64,000 nt of DNA from Gemmatimonadaceae bacterium (GTDB taxonomy: Bacteria; Gemmatimonadota; Gemmatimonadetes; Gemmatimonadales; Gemmatimonadaceae): the NCBI GenBank assembly GCA_035533755.1, contig DATLTC010000053.1, forward strand, positions 50,820 through 114,819, given 5' to 3'. The notes beneath the pieces are model-generated. The model was not told the origin of the DNA, ran no database searches, and saw only the letters and a list, made by a program, of their open reading frames with translations. How positions within the stretch are numbered: position 1 is the stretch's first letter; every line of letters starts with the position of its first letter. The position numbers and the translations under genes are program-made. Positions 1-9,775 of this stretch are shown piece by piece.

Positions 1-405
1 GGTGACCTGCTTCTCCTGCATCGCCTCGAGGAGCGCCGCCTGGACCTTGGCCGGGGCGCGGTTGATCTCGTCGGCGAGGATGATGTTGGCGAAGATCGGC
101 CCCTTCTTCACCACGAACTGCCCCGACCCCTGTTCGTACACCTGCGTGCCGAGCACGTCCGCCGGCAGCAGGTCGGGCGTGAACTGGATGCGCTGGAACG
201 TCGTGTCGATCGTCTCGGCGAGCGTGCGCACGGTCAGCGTCTTGGCCAGTCCCGGAACCCCCTCGAGCAAGACGTGGCCGCCCGTGAGCAGGCTGATCAG
301 CAGCCGCTCCACCATGTAGTCCTGGCCCACGACCCGTCGCGCGACCTGCGCCGTGACGTCGTGCACCAGGCGAGAATCCGCCGACGAAGTGTGCTGTGGT
401 TCCAC
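1..405 (-). CDS. MoxR-family AAA+ ATPase (N-terminal part, cut by window edge)
   Basis: The visible 135 codons read as the N-terminal AAA+ core of a MoxR ATPase, a chaperone-like ATPase usually paired with VWA-domain proteins. A Walker A-like stretch ([15 protein letters not shown]), the [15 protein letters not shown] segment and the Walker B region ([12 protein letters not shown]) followed by [12 protein letters not shown] are all present. The chosen start is GTG at 405; a second in-frame GTG at 366 leaves less sequence before the conserved VVGQ motif. It lies 75 bases downstream of the pseudouridine synthase gene on the same strand. The C-terminal half is outside the window, so partners cannot be judged. 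Confidence 0.85.
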   Translation of the reverse strand, partial: MEPQHTSSADSRLVHDVTAQVARRVVGQDYMVERLLISLLTGGHVLLEGVPGLAKTLTVRTLAETIDTTFQRIQFTPDLLPADVLGTQVYEQGSGQFVVKKGPIFANIILADEINRAPAKVQAALLEAMQEKQVT

Positions 406-480
406 GGCCGCTCCAACGAGGGGTGGGTGTGCGAAGGCGTCCCGATCTGTACCCCGCCGCCCGACGGCGGTTCTATCCGT

Positions 481-1212
481 TCAGCGCTCGACGTGCTCGG
501 CGAGCGCGTTGATCACGGCCGCCTCATTGGGCTTGAGCGGCCGCGTCGCCCCGCTCGGCAGCGACCCCAGCTGCACCGGCCCGAACCGCGTGCGCACCAG
601 ACGGTCGACGTCCAGGTTCAGCGCCTCGCACAGGCGCCGGACCTCGCGCGTCCGCCCTTCCGCGATCGTAATCTCGAATGCCCACCGGCCGTCGGCCAGT
701 CGTTCCGCCGCGGCATGCCGTGCCGTGACCATGCCGTCTTCCAGCGCGACCCCGGTCTGCGCAACGCGGGCGGCCGTCTTGGCGTCGCCACGCACCGTGG
801 CCACGTACGTGCGCTCGATCTCGCGACTGGGGTGGGTGAGGGCGTGCGCCGCCGCGCCGTCGGTGGTCATCAGCAACACGCCTTCCGTCAGGTAGTCCAG
901 GCGCCCGACGTAGACCAGCCCCGGCACCTTGGGCACGAGGTCGAACACCGTGCGGCGGCCGGCCGGATCCGATTTCGTGGTCATCACGCCGGACGGCTTG
1001 TGCAGCACGATCCACGTGGCCGCGGCGGGCGCCGCCACGGCGCGCCCGTCGACCAGAATGCGGTCCACGCCCGGGACGACGCTCTGGCCGATGCGCGCCA
1101 CCACGCCGTTGATCGTGACGCGGCCCGCCGCGATCAACTCCTCGGCCCGGCGCCGCGACGCGACACCCGCGCGCGCCAGCGCGCGCTGGATGCGCATCGG
1201 AGAGTCCGTCAC
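481..1212 (-). CDS. rluB: RluB/RsuA-family rRNA pseudouridine synthase
   Basis: 243 residues. An N-terminal S4 RNA-binding domain (about residues 6-60, RIQRALARAGVASRRRAEEL) is followed by the RsuA/RluB/E/F catalytic domain, with the catalytic Asp in GRLDYLTEG and the later motif GRTREVRRLCEALN. The family converts uridine to pseudouridine in rRNA; RluB acts on 23S rRNA helix 89-90, and the genomic place next to scpB is typical of RluB. The GTG start at 1212 overlaps the scpB stop by four bases (GTGA). An ATG five codons in (1197) is the alternative. Confidence 0.9.
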   Translation of the reverse strand: MTDSPMRIQRALARAGVASRRRAEELIAAGRVTINGVVARIGQSVVPGVDRILVDGRAVAAPAAATWIVLHKPSGVMTTKSDPAGRRTVFDLVPKVPGLVYVGRLDYLTEGVLLMTTDGAAAHALTHPSREIERTYVATVRGDAKTAARVAQTGVALEDGMVTARHAAAERLADGRWAFEITIAEGRTREVRRLCEALNLDVDRLVRTRFGPVQLGSLPSGATRPLKPNEAAVINALAEHVER

Positions 1213-1772
1213 ACGGCCTTCGGTTCGGCACGCAGGGCGATCGCGAGCTCGTCGGCCCGCGGCAACTCCTGCAGATGCCGCAGGGCGAAATGTTCCAGGA
1301 ACAGCGGGGTCGTCCCATACAGCAGCGGGCGGCCCAGTCCCTCGGCGCGCCCCACCACGTCCACGAGCCCGCGCTCGTGCAGCGACTTGAGGACGCCGCC
1401 CACGTTCACGCCGCGGATCTCCTCGATCTCGGCGCGGCCGATCGGCTGGCGATAGGCCACGATGGCCAGCGTCTCCAGCGCCGCCGCCGACAGCCGCTGC
1501 GGACGGGCGGCCAACTGCGCGCGCTCGATGGCCTCGGTGTACTCGGCGCGGGTGAGGATCTGCCAGCCCCCCCCGATCTCCACGAGTTCCACGCCGTGAC
1601 CGTCCACGTCGTAGTGCTCGCGCAGCGTCTCCAGCTCGGCCGTCACGACGGCGAGCGGGGCCTCGGGATCCAGTTCGGCCAGTTCGGCGAGCGGAATCGG
1701 TCGCGCGCTCGCGAACAGCGCGGCTTCAAGCAGCTTCGCCAGCGGCGTCACGCGCGATCTCCACGTCTGCAA
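1209..1772 (-). CDS. scpB: Segregation and condensation protein B
   Basis: 187 residues containing two winged-helix units. The characteristic ScpB stretch LAIVAYRQPIGRAEIEEIRG is present, followed by LKSLHERGLVDVVGRAEGLGRP. ScpB binds ScpA in the SMC condensin-like complex that compacts and segregates chromosomes. The reading frame opens at 1772, overlapping scpA by 47 bases. An in-frame GTG at 1751 (giving VTPLAKLLEAALFAS) shortens the overlap to 26 bases and matches the usual ScpB N-terminus better, so the true start may be there. The gene order scpA-scpB-rluB is widely conserved. Confidence 0.92.
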   Translation of the reverse strand: MQTWRSRVTPLAKLLEAALFASARPIPLAELAELDPEAPLAVVTAELETLREHYDVDGHGVELVEIGGGWQILTRAEYTEAIERAQLAARPQRLSAAALETLAIVAYRQPIGRAEIEEIRGVNVGGVLKSLHERGLVDVVGRAEGLGRPLLYGTTPLFLEHFALRHLQELPRADELAIALRAEPKAV

Positions 1773-2469
1773 AGGGTTGGGGTTGGTTCACGCGCAGCTC
1801 GCCGACCTTGGCCAGCTCGAGCAAACCCATGAGCGTCGAGAGGACGAACGACGGCTCGGCATCGCGTTTCACGATCTCCGTCCACATGATGCGGGCCCGG
1901 AGCACGAGTAGGGCGCGGATGATGGCCACCGCCGCCGGCACGTCGAGCGGCCGGGAGACGACGTCGTGGACGGAGGGCCGCCGCGCCGCACGCAGCACGC
2001 GGTCCACCGCCGAGAGCAGCTCGCTCAGCGAGAGCGCCAGCGGCGCCGGCGCCGAGGGGGCGTTGGGCAGCACGAAGGCGCGCGCGAACTGGTTGCGCCG
2101 CTCCTCGCCGCGGTGTTCGAGCAGGTCCACGACCTCGCGCATCTGCTGGTACTCGAGCAGGCGGCGCACGAGTTCCGCGCGCGGATCCTCCCACGCTTCC
2201 TCGCCGCTGCGCGGCAGGAGCATCTGCGCCTTGATGCGCAGCAGCCGCGCCGCCATCTCGAGGTAGTCCGCCGCATCGTTGAGCCCGAGCGTGCGGATGC
2301 GCAGCAGGAACTGTTCGGCGATGCGGGCGATCGGGATGTCGTAGATGTCGAGTTGCTCTTCGCGGATGAGCGACAGGAGCAGGTCGAGCGGCCCGGAGAA
2401 CGCGGTGAGTTCGACGACGAACGCCGCGTCGCCGCTGGGCGACTCGAGGGTCAACTGCGCGTCGCTCAT
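1726..2469 (-). CDS. scpA: Segregation and condensation protein A
   Basis: 247 residues. The N-terminal ScpA signature (FVVELTAFSGPLDLLLSLIR, then IPIARIAEQFL) and the middle segment ADYLEMAARLLRIKAQMLLP are diagnostic. The C-terminal part carries the winged-helix that contacts the SMC head. ScpA is the kleisin subunit of the Smc-ScpAB complex. The ATG at 2469 overlaps the stop of the upstream M50 protease gene as ATGA, indicating translational coupling. Confidence 0.95.
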   Translation of the reverse strand: MSDAQLTLESPSGDAAFVVELTAFSGPLDLLLSLIREEQLDIYDIPIARIAEQFLLRIRTLGLNDAADYLEMAARLLRIKAQMLLPRSGEEAWEDPRAELVRRLLEYQQMREVVDLLEHRGEERRNQFARAFVLPNAPSAPAPLALSLSELLSAVDRVLRAARRPSVHDVVSRPLDVPAAVAIIRALLVLRARIMWTEIVKRDAEPSFVLSTLMGLLELAKVGELRVNQPQPFADVEIARDAAGEAA

Positions 2470-3164
2470 CGCGGCGCCCACTGCTGCGCGTTGGGCATCA
2501 TGAACGGATCGACGGCCCTGAGCAGGAAGTCGCTGACGTGCATGGCCGGCTGCATCCAGAACGAGAAGAAGGGCCCGCCGAAGTACAGCAGCACGACGAG
2601 GACGATGATCCCGTAGCGCGACAGCGCCTGATAGCGCAGCGACCACGCCGGCGGCAGCAGGTACTTCATCACGTGCGAGCCGTCGAGCGGAGGAATGGGA
2701 ATCAGGTTGAACGCGATGAGCACGAGGTTGATCCAGACGCCGTAGGTCAGCATCACCTGCAGAATCGCCACCGTGTCGTCGAGCGGCGTCACGTAGCGGC
2801 CCACGAGCCCCACGAGCGCGATCGCCGCCGCGCAGCCCAGCGAGATCACGAGATTGGCGCTCACGCCGGCCAGCGACACGATGATGTCGCCGCGCTTGAA
2901 GTTGCGGTAGTTGCGCGGGTTCACGGGCACCGGCTTGGCGCCACCCAGGATCACCTGCCCGTGCGACACGATCCACAGCATGACCGGCAGGAGGATGGTC
3001 ATGAACGGATCGATGTGCCGGATCGGGTTCCAGGTCAGGCGCCCCAACTGGTAGGCCGTAGGGTCGCCCTGCCGGAATGCGGCGTAGCCATGGGCGTATT
3101 CGTGCGCGATCACGGAAAACAGGAGGATCGGCGCAACGAAGAGAAAGCTCTGGAGTGTATTCAA
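2466..3164 (-). CDS. Site-2-protease-like M50 membrane metalloprotease
   Basis: A polytopic membrane protein with the zinc-protease motif HEYAH near the N-terminus and the second M50 motif around NLIPIPPLDGSH. The compact form without a PDZ domain fits the M50B, SpoIVFB-like site-2 protease group; its substrate is unknown. Translation is placed at TTG 3164 (NTLQSFLFVAPILLF), since the only farther-upstream option (TTG 3248) is the first base of a promoter -35 box and gives a non-conserved N-terminus. The gene leads the M50-scpA-scpB-rluB unit, a common arrangement in many phyla. Confidence 0.85.
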   Translation of the reverse strand: MNTLQSFLFVAPILLFSVIAHEYAHGYAAFRQGDPTAYQLGRLTWNPIRHIDPFMTILLPVMLWIVSHGQVILGGAKPVPVNPRNYRNFKRGDIIVSLAGVSANLVISLGCAAAIALVGLVGRYVTPLDDTVAILQVMLTYGVWINLVLIAFNLIPIPPLDGSHVMKYLLPPAWSLRYQALSRYGIIVLVVLLYFGGPFFSFWMQPAMHVSDFLLRAVDPFMMPNAQQWAPR

Positions 3165-3219
3165 CGGCGGGTGCGAGAGCGCGGGGCGAGTCGCTGACTC
3201 GCGCGTGGACGTGGCGCGT

Positions 3220-3248
3220 AAGCTAGTGATGCCGGTGAAGGGTGTCAA
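3220..3248 (-). promoter_or_regulatory. Sigma70-type promoter of the M50-scpAB-rluB unit
   Basis: On the minus strand a perfect -35 TTGACA (3248-3243), a 17-base spacer and a -10 TAGCTT (3225-3220) are present. The start point would fall near 3213, leaving a leader of about 50 bases before TTG 3164. It is back-to-back with the rpsT promoter. Confidence 0.65.
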
Positions 3249-3286
3249 AGTACTGTGGCGTCACGACATCCGGCGTTTCACCGCGC

Positions 3287-3315
3287 TTGACTTTACCCCG
3301 CGGCGGCCCTAGGTT
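3287..3315 (+). promoter_or_regulatory. Sigma70-type promoter of rpsT
   Basis: A -35 TTGACT (3287-3292), a 17-base spacer and a -10 TAGGTT (3310-3315) lie about 50 bases before the rpsT start. Good match and correct spacing for a strongly expressed ribosomal protein gene. Confidence 0.65.
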
Positions 3316-3365
3316 CCTCGCTTCGCGCAACCGCGCGAATCGACCGGCAAAATTCGGAGAATTTC

Positions 3366-3599
3366 GTGCCAAAAATCGCATCCGCGAAAAAGAACATGCG
3401 GAAGTCTCGGGCCGCGACGGTGCGCAATCGCGCCCAGCGCGCGGCGCTCAGGACCGCGCTGAAGAAAGCCAAGGCCCCCGGGGCATCGCACGCGGACAAG
3501 ATTGCGGCCGCGACCCTGGCTGACCGTGCCGCCCGCAAGGGACTGATGCACCGCAACGCCGCCGCCCGCCACAAGAGCCAGATCGCTCGCAAGGCGTAA
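3366..3599 (+). CDS. rpsT: 30S ribosomal protein S20
   Basis: 77 residues, very rich in Lys, Arg and Ala, with the S20 start MPKIASAKKNMRKS and the typical two long helices; family length is about 85. S20 binds 16S rRNA early in 30S assembly. The GTG start at 3366 follows a GGAGA ribosome-binding site with five bases between. It is monocistronic, with its own promoter and a strong intrinsic terminator just downstream. Confidence 0.95.
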   Translation: MPKIASAKKNMRKSRAATVRNRAQRAALRTALKKAKAPGASHADKIAAATLADRAARKGLMHRNAAARHKSQIARKA

Positions 3600-3630
3600 C
3601 GCAGCGGACGAGATCGCCAGTAGCACAAAA

Positions 3631-3658
3631 GGGCTGCGAGAACATCGCAGCCCTTTTT
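3631..3658. terminator. Bidirectional intrinsic terminator
   Basis: A perfect 9-bp stem (3631-3639 with 3645-3653) and a 5-base loop, followed on the plus strand by TTTTT (3654-3658) and on the minus strand by TTTTG. It sits between convergent rpsT and the zinc-ribbon gene and can stop both transcripts. Confidence 0.9.
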
Positions 3659-3677
3659 GCGTGGCCCCGGCGCCGGA

Positions 3678-4676
3678 TCAGAGCGACGCCAACTCCGCGC
3701 CGCACCGCTCGCAATACCACTCCGTGGGGTAGTTCATGGCGGCGCATTCGGCGCACTTGAGCGTCTTCGGCTGCTCCACCGCGCCGGACGGCCGCAGCAC
3801 GATCGGGTTGTTGGCCGTGACGTTCGCCGCGAACGGACGTTCCCCGCCCCGCACCGCCTCCGGCACCGACCCGACGATCCCCGATGTGGCGTCCGCCGGA
3901 TCCTCGCGGATGAACTCGCGCTCGTGCGACACCCGGCCGGCCCGCGACACCAGCGACTGGCCCAATCCGTCGCTGTCGTCGTGCATGACCGCGGCGTCCG
4001 GCGGCGGCGAGGGCGCGATGGGCGTGCTGGAGGCGTACGGCGACACCACGGACTTGAGGAACGCCAGCTCATCGAACGCCGATCGGGCGGGCGGCGTGGG
4101 CTGCGGTTCCGGTCCCTGCGGAGCCGGCGTGGACTGCCGCGCCGCCTCGGGGTCCGGCATCGCGGGCTCGGTCACGATGCCGGAGTCCGTGGCCGCCTGC
4201 GGCCGCGGCGCCGGCTCCGGCGCGACGGCGACCGGCGGCGCCATCGCAGCACCGAGGAGGTCATGGACGCGGTTGAGGTCGGCGCCCACCACGGCCTGCT
4301 CGGCGGCGATCTCGGCCAGCGTCTGGTCGGCCTCCCGCGCCGTGGCTTCCCAAGCGTCGGGCGACAGTTCGCCGACGTGCGCGCGGAGCTCGGCCTCGGC
4401 CCGCTCGTCGCGCCGGGCCTGTTCCTGCGCGGACAGTTCGCCCAGCCGCGCCGTGTACTTCTCGGCCTGGGCCTCGAGCTCGGTGGCATGCGCCTTGAGT
4501 TCGTCGACGACCCGCTGCAGGCGCCCTTCGTAATCCAGGCGCACGCGCTCGTACACGTGCAACGCCGTGGATTCGCGGCGGGCCTCGAGGGTGGAGAGCC
4601 AGGCCTCGAACTTGGCCCGCTCTTCCATGAGCGCGGTCACGACGTCGAGCGGCGACCCCGGAGTCTTCCGGGTCAT
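3678..4676 (-). CDS. Coiled-coil protein with C-terminal zinc ribbon, function unknown
   Basis: 332 residues. Residues about 15-145 are Glu/Ala/Arg-rich with heptad character (long coiled coil). Residues 150-210 are Pro/Ala-rich linker. The last 25 residues hold a CAEC...CERCG zinc ribbon. No signal peptide or membrane segment. I do not recognise a family. The ATG overlaps the stop of the class II aldolase gene by four bases, so it is the last gene of the pyrR-pyrB-pyrC-aldolase unit and ends at the shared terminator with rpsT. Confidence 0.75.
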   Translation of the reverse strand: MTRKTPGSPLDVVTALMEERAKFEAWLSTLEARRESTALHVYERVRLDYEGRLQRVVDELKAHATELEAQAEKYTARLGELSAQEQARRDERAEAELRAHVGELSPDAWEATAREADQTLAEIAAEQAVVGADLNRVHDLLGAAMAPPVAVAPEPAPRPQAATDSGIVTEPAMPDPEAARQSTPAPQGPEPQPTPPARSAFDELAFLKSVVSPYASSTPIAPSPPPDAAVMHDDSDGLGQSLVSRAGRVSHEREFIREDPADATSGIVGSVPEAVRGGERPFAANVTANNPIVLRPSGAVEQPKTLKCAECAAMNYPTEWYCERCGAELASL

Positions 4677-5320
4677 GCGATCACCCGGGCCGCGGCGGCG
4701 ACGGCGCGGAGCGCGGCCGCCTGGTCGTCGGTCAGCTGGCGCACGCGCCCCAACTGCCGCGCGGCGAGCAGAATGCGCGCCGCGTGCTCGAGGCTCTCCA
4801 TGCGCTGGTACGCGATGGTGAGGGACGGACCGACCGTCGTCGCACCGTGATTGGCCATGAGGAATGCGTCGTAATGCGGAAGGAAGGGTTCGAACTGGTC
4901 GGCGAGGGCCTCGCCGCCGGGCGTCACGTACGGGACGAGGGGGACCCCGCCCATCTGCAGTATCACTTCCGGCAGCACCGGCGCCAGGAAATCCTCGCCG
5001 GCAACGCCGAATGCCGTCGCCGTCGGCGGGTGGGCGTGCACGACTGCATGGACGTCCGGCCGCCGTCGGTAGATGCGCATATGCATCCGTACCTCAGACG
5101 ACGCAGGGTGGTTCCCGGAAACGTGCCGGCCCTCGGCATCCACCACCACCAGGTCCTGGCCCTGCACCTCCCCTTTGGACCGGCCGGCCGGGGTGATCAG
5201 GATGCGGTCGTCGCCCAGGCGGACCGAGACGTTGCCGTCCGGGCCGGCGATGAGGCCGCGCGCGTACAGCCGCGCGCAAACCCCGACGATCTCAGCCCGC
5301 CCCTCGGCCTCGGCGGCCAT
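4673..5320 (-). CDS. Class II aldolase/adducin-family protein
   Basis: 215 residues, matching the fuculose-phosphate aldolase / methylthioribulose-phosphate dehydratase fold. Visible features are GNVSVRLGDDRILITPAG near the N-terminus, ASSE supplying the acidic residue, the zinc ligands in VVHAHPPT, and the later ANHG histidine. Members cleave or dehydrate sugar phosphates; the substrate is not readable from sequence. It starts three bases after pyrC and overlaps the next gene, so it is expressed with pyrimidine biosynthesis, for which no role of such an enzyme is known. Confidence 0.85.
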   Translation of the reverse strand: MAAEAEGRAEIVGVCARLYARGLIAGPDGNVSVRLGDDRILITPAGRSKGEVQGQDLVVVDAEGRHVSGNHPASSEVRMHMRIYRRRPDVHAVVHAHPPTATAFGVAGEDFLAPVLPEVILQMGGVPLVPYVTPGGEALADQFEPFLPHYDAFLMANHGATTVGPSLTIAYQRMESLEHAARILLAARQLGRVRQLTDDQAAALRAVAAAARVIA

Positions 5321-5323
5321 CGA

Positions 5324-6615
5324 TCACCCGGTCGCGCGATGGATGACCTGGCCCTCGACGAGGGTGTAGTGCACGCGCCCGGCGAGGGTCATTCCGGCGT
5401 AGGGCGAATTGCGGCCCTTGGACTTGAAATGCGCCGGATGCACCGTCCACTCGGCTGCCGGGTCGAACACCGTGATGTCGGCGGCGCTCCCCGTGCGGAG
5501 CGTGCCGCCCGGAAGGTGGAAGATCCGCGCCGGCGCCACCGACATCTTGTCGATGAGCGTCACGACGTCGATGATGCCCGGCTTCACCAGCCACGTGATG
5601 TTCACGGAGAGCGCCGTCTCGAGGCCCACGATGCCATTGGGCGCATCGGCGAATTCGCGTTCCTTCTCGTCGTAGTGGTGCGGCGCATGGTCGGTGGCGA
5701 TCACGTCGATGACGCCGTCGCGCACGGCCTGTTGCAGCGCCTCGACGTCGTCGGCGGTGCGCAGCGGCGGATTCATCTTGGCGTTGGTGTCGTACCCCTC
5801 CACCGCCGCTTCCGTGAGGGAGATGTGGTGTGGGCAGACTTCGGCCGTGACGTTGATGCCGCGCTCCTTGCCCCAGCGGATGAGGTCCACCGATCCGCGC
5901 GTGCTCATGTGGCACAGGTGGACGTGGCCGCCGGTGCGGCGGGCGAGGAGAATATCGCGGATCGCCATGATCTCCTCGGCCTCCGAGGGAATCCCCTTGA
6001 GGCCCATCTTCGCGCTCATCAGCCCTTCGTTCATGGCCCCGCCGGCTGCCAGCGTGGGCTCCTCGCAGTGATCGGCCACGGGGATGCCGAAGGTGCGCGC
6101 GTACTCGAGCGCCGTGCGCATCATGTGCGCGCTGGCCACCGGTTTCCCGTCGTCGCTCACCGCCACCGCGCCGGCCCCGACCATCTCGCCGAACTCCGCC
6201 AGCGCGAGCCCCTTCTGGCCCAGCGACACGGCGCCGATGGGATAGACGCGAGCCGCCCGGGCCCGCTGCCCCTGACGCACGATGAACCCGACGGCGGCCT
6301 GGTTGTCGGTGACCGGGTCGGTGTTCGGCATCGCGCAGACCGCGGTGAACCCGCCGGCCGCGGCGGCACGCGCTCCGGTGGCGATGGTCTCCACGTCCTC
6401 GCGCCCCGGCTCGCGGAGGTGGCAGTGCACGTCGATGAATCCGGGGGCGACGACGAGCCCGGTGCAGTCGATGCGTTCGGCATCGGCGCCGACGCCGTCG
6501 CCCAGGCGCGGGCCCACCGCCACGATGCGCCCGTCCTCGACGAGCACGCCGGCCACCTCGTTGATCCCCTGCGAGGGGTCGACCACGCGGCCGCCGTGGA
6601 GGAACAGGGCGCGGC

Positions 6616-6619
<4 letters not shown>
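5324..6619 (-). CDS. pyrC: Dihydroorotase
   Basis: 431 residues, class I dihydroorotase that cyclises carbamoyl-aspartate to dihydroorotate in UMP synthesis. It shows the metal motif [10 protein letters not shown], the carbamylated-Lys region, [10 protein letters not shown] and [13 protein letters not shown]. The ATG at 6619 overlaps the pyrB stop as ATGA. All expected metal ligands appear present, so it should be an active enzyme rather than the inactive PyrC-like partner found with some transcarbamoylases. Confidence 0.95.
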
Positions 6620-7574
<955 letters not shown>

Positions 7575-7578
<4 letters not shown>

Positions 7579-8126
7579 GCGCCCTGCTCCGGCAGCACCT
7601 GCACCACGGCATCGCGTCCGTCCAATTCGGCGATCATCACGTCGATGCGGCCGCCCGGCGGCACGGTGAGCGTGCGGCCCACGATGTCGGCGCGAATCGG
7701 CAGCTCGCGTCCGCCGCGATCGATCAGCACGGCGAGCCCGATGCGTTGGGGCCGGCCGAAATCGGCCAGTTCGTCGAGCGCGGCGCGCACCGTGCGGCCG
7801 GTGTACAGGACGTCGTCCACGATCACGATCCGCTTGCCGTCGATGTCCCACGGGATGTTGGTGGGGCCGACCACGGGCCGCGGACCCACCGTCTGCAGGT
7901 CGTCGCGGTAGAGCGTGATGTCGAGCGCACCCTGCGGCACCGTGACTTTCTCGCGCTCACCGATCAATGATACAATTCGCGCCGCGAGTTGAACTCCGCG
8001 GCGCTGAATACCAACAATGAGCAGATCGTCCGTTCCGTTATTCAGCTCGACGATTTCGTCGGCCATTCGACGGAGGGTTCGCTGGAGCGATCGCGCGTCG
8101 AGAATCGTGATGGGATTGGCGGCCAT
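7575..8126 (-). CDS. pyrR: Bifunctional PyrR regulator / uracil phosphoribosyltransferase
   Basis: 183 residues. The PRPP loop [13 protein letters not shown] and the N-terminal [16 protein letters not shown] identify PyrR, which senses UMP/PRPP and regulates pyr mRNA in Bacillus by attenuation. The start is ATG 8126 ([13 protein letters not shown]), matching the normal family length; farther upstream starts add unconserved residues. A -10-like TATTGT (8138-8133) lies six bases before this ATG, so the mRNA could be leaderless and there is no room for a conventional attenuator. Confidence 0.93.
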
Positions 8127-8216
8127 TGGTACACAATATGGCGACATGGCGCGCCGAAATGAAGCGCGGCGCATCTCCGGGTTGCCCGAACGGCGGCCCC
8201 CCGTTTGCTTTCTGAA

Positions 8217-9026
8217 GTGTCCCGCATCGTCTCGCTCCTGTGCCTACTGCCCCTCCTGGCCGCCCCCCTGGCGGCGCAGGATTCGGCGCGTGCCGTCCAC
8301 ACCGACACCACCGGCCCCGGCGCGCCCGGGAAGTGGCCGTTCTCGGTGGGCGAACGGATGACGTTCGACGCGAAATTCGGCTTCCTCTCCGTGGGCCGGG
8401 CCGAGGTCTCGCTCGATGCCCGCGATACGGTGCGCGGCCACGAGACGTTCCGCGTGCAGTTCTCCGTGAACGGCGGCCCCGCGTGGTTCGGCGTGCACGA
8501 CAACTACACGAGTTGGTTCGACGCCCGGACCCTGGTCTCGTACCGCTACTTCCAGGACATCCACGAAGGACGCTACCAGCGCACGAGCACGTACGACATC
8601 TTCCCCCGCCGGGGGTTCTACACGCGCAACGGCAAGGACACGAGCGCCACCGTGCCGGCGCCGCTCGACGATGAAGCGTTCATGTACTTCATCCGCACGC
8701 TGCCGCTGACCGTGGGCCAGCACTACGAATGGAACCGCTACTTCATGGCCGACCGCAATCCGGTGATCGTGGACGTGGTGCGGCGGGAGGAGGTGCAGGT
8801 GCCGGCCGGCAAGTTCATGTGCGTCGTGCTGCGCCCCACGATCAAGACCACCGGGATCTTCGGCGAAGGCGGGCACGCCGAGATCTGGATCAGCGACGAC
8901 GACCGGCGCCTGATCGTGCAGATGAAGTCGGGGCTGCCCTTCGGGTCGCTCAACATGTATCTGCGCAGCTTCACGCTCGGCGAGGGACACGCGCCGCCGA
9001 CCGTCCCCGCCGGCCCCCAGCCCTAG
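8217..9026 (+). CDS. DUF3108 secreted/periplasmic protein
   Basis: About 269 residues with a clear signal peptide ending APLAAQ and a DUF3108-type body: FSVGERMTFDAKFGFLSVG at the start, the WFDARTLVSYRYFQDIHEG strand pair, and the C-terminal AEIWISDDDRRLIVQM strand. DUF3108 proteins are envelope proteins of unresolved role. Start taken at GTG 8217 because it gives a compact signal sequence; TTG 8205 is possible. Divergent from pyrR. Its TAG stop interlocks with the stop of the convergent methyltransferase through a shared CTAG. Confidence 0.8.
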   Translation: MSRIVSLLCLLPLLAAPLAAQDSARAVHTDTTGPGAPGKWPFSVGERMTFDAKFGFLSVGRAEVSLDARDTVRGHETFRVQFSVNGGPAWFGVHDNYTSWFDARTLVSYRYFQDIHEGRYQRTSTYDIFPRRGFYTRNGKDTSATVPAPLDDEAFMYFIRTLPLTVGQHYEWNRYFMADRNPVIVDVVRREEVQVPAGKFMCVVLRPTIKTTGIFGEGGHAEIWISDDDRRLIVQMKSGLPFGSLNMYLRSFTLGEGHAPPTVPAGPQP

Positions 9027-9775
9027 CCGGTCGGTCGGCCGTCGCCCGCCCGGCGCCGGCCGAACAGGTGCGCATTCTGCGCGTACCAGGGCGGCAGGGT
9101 GAGCGCCGCGAGTTCCGCGCCGAACGCCGCGTCGTCGGCGCGCAGGACGTAGCCCCGCTCGGCGAACCGCGCCACCCAGTAGGACAGTGGCCGCTCGTTC
9201 ACGTGCAGCGTGCCGCCCTGCCCCGGATGCGCCGCCGAGAACACCACGGTGTCGCAGGCTGTGAGCAGACCGAGTAGCCGTCCCGCGTGCCAGGGGAGCA
9301 GGTGTTCGGCCACCTCGAGGCACACCGCCGTGTCATGCACCGCGCAGTCCGCGCGCACCGCGGCCAGCGCCTCGGGGCGGATGCTCGCCAGATCCAGCGG
9401 CCGCACGGCGACCCCGCGCGCCGCGGCACGGCGCCGCGCTTCGGGGGAGCCGTCGTAGCCTCGCAGAGCGAGCCCCGGATCGAGGGACGCGAGCGCCGCC
9501 AGGATCTTCGCGTCGCCACAGCCCACGTCCACCACGCCGCGCGGCTTCGTGTACCTGTAGATGAGCATCGCGAACCCCGCCCAATCCCACGAGGCGTCGA
9601 CGTGCAGATCCCAGAACGGTTCGCCGTAGGCGTCGCCGGCCCGGGAACGGCCGGCCGCGCGGCGCATGGCGGCGTATTCGGCCAACGCGTAGGCACGGCG
9701 TAGCGGGTGGTACAGCCACGGCGCGCGGGCTCGGAGTAGAGCGCCCAGGCGCCGGTCCAGCGGGCCTGAACTCAC
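9023..9775 (-). CDS. Class I SAM-dependent methyltransferase
   Basis: 250 residues counted from GTG 9775. Motif I is visible in GVVDVGCGDAKIL, with the acidic post-I residue in RGYDGSP and VCLEVAEHLLPWHAG as a later conserved block. Substrate unknown. The open frame continues upstream, but that part is the tRNA-Ser gene read through, so it is not protein. GTG 9775 begins exactly on the tRNA discriminator base; ATG 9667 would be a cleaner start but removes 36 residues before the conserved core. Confidence 0.75.
   Translation of the reverse strand: MSSGPLDRRLGALLRARAPWLYHPLRRAYALAEYAAMRRAAGRSRAGDAYGEPFWDLHVDASWDWAGFAMLIYRYTKPRGVVDVGCGDAKILAALASLDPGLALRGYDGSPEARRRAAARGVAVRPLDLASIRPEALAAVRADCAVHDTAVCLEVAEHLLPWHAGRLLGLLTACDTVVFSAAHPGQGGTLHVNERPLSYWVARFAERGYVLRADDAAFGAELAALTLPPWYAQNAHLFGRRRAGDGRPTG

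Noticed and set aside
3164..3248. Longer N-terminus of the M50 protease from TTG 3248
   Set aside because: The TTG is the start of a consensus -35 (TTGACA) with a well-spaced -10 downstream, so these bases lie upstream of the transcript.
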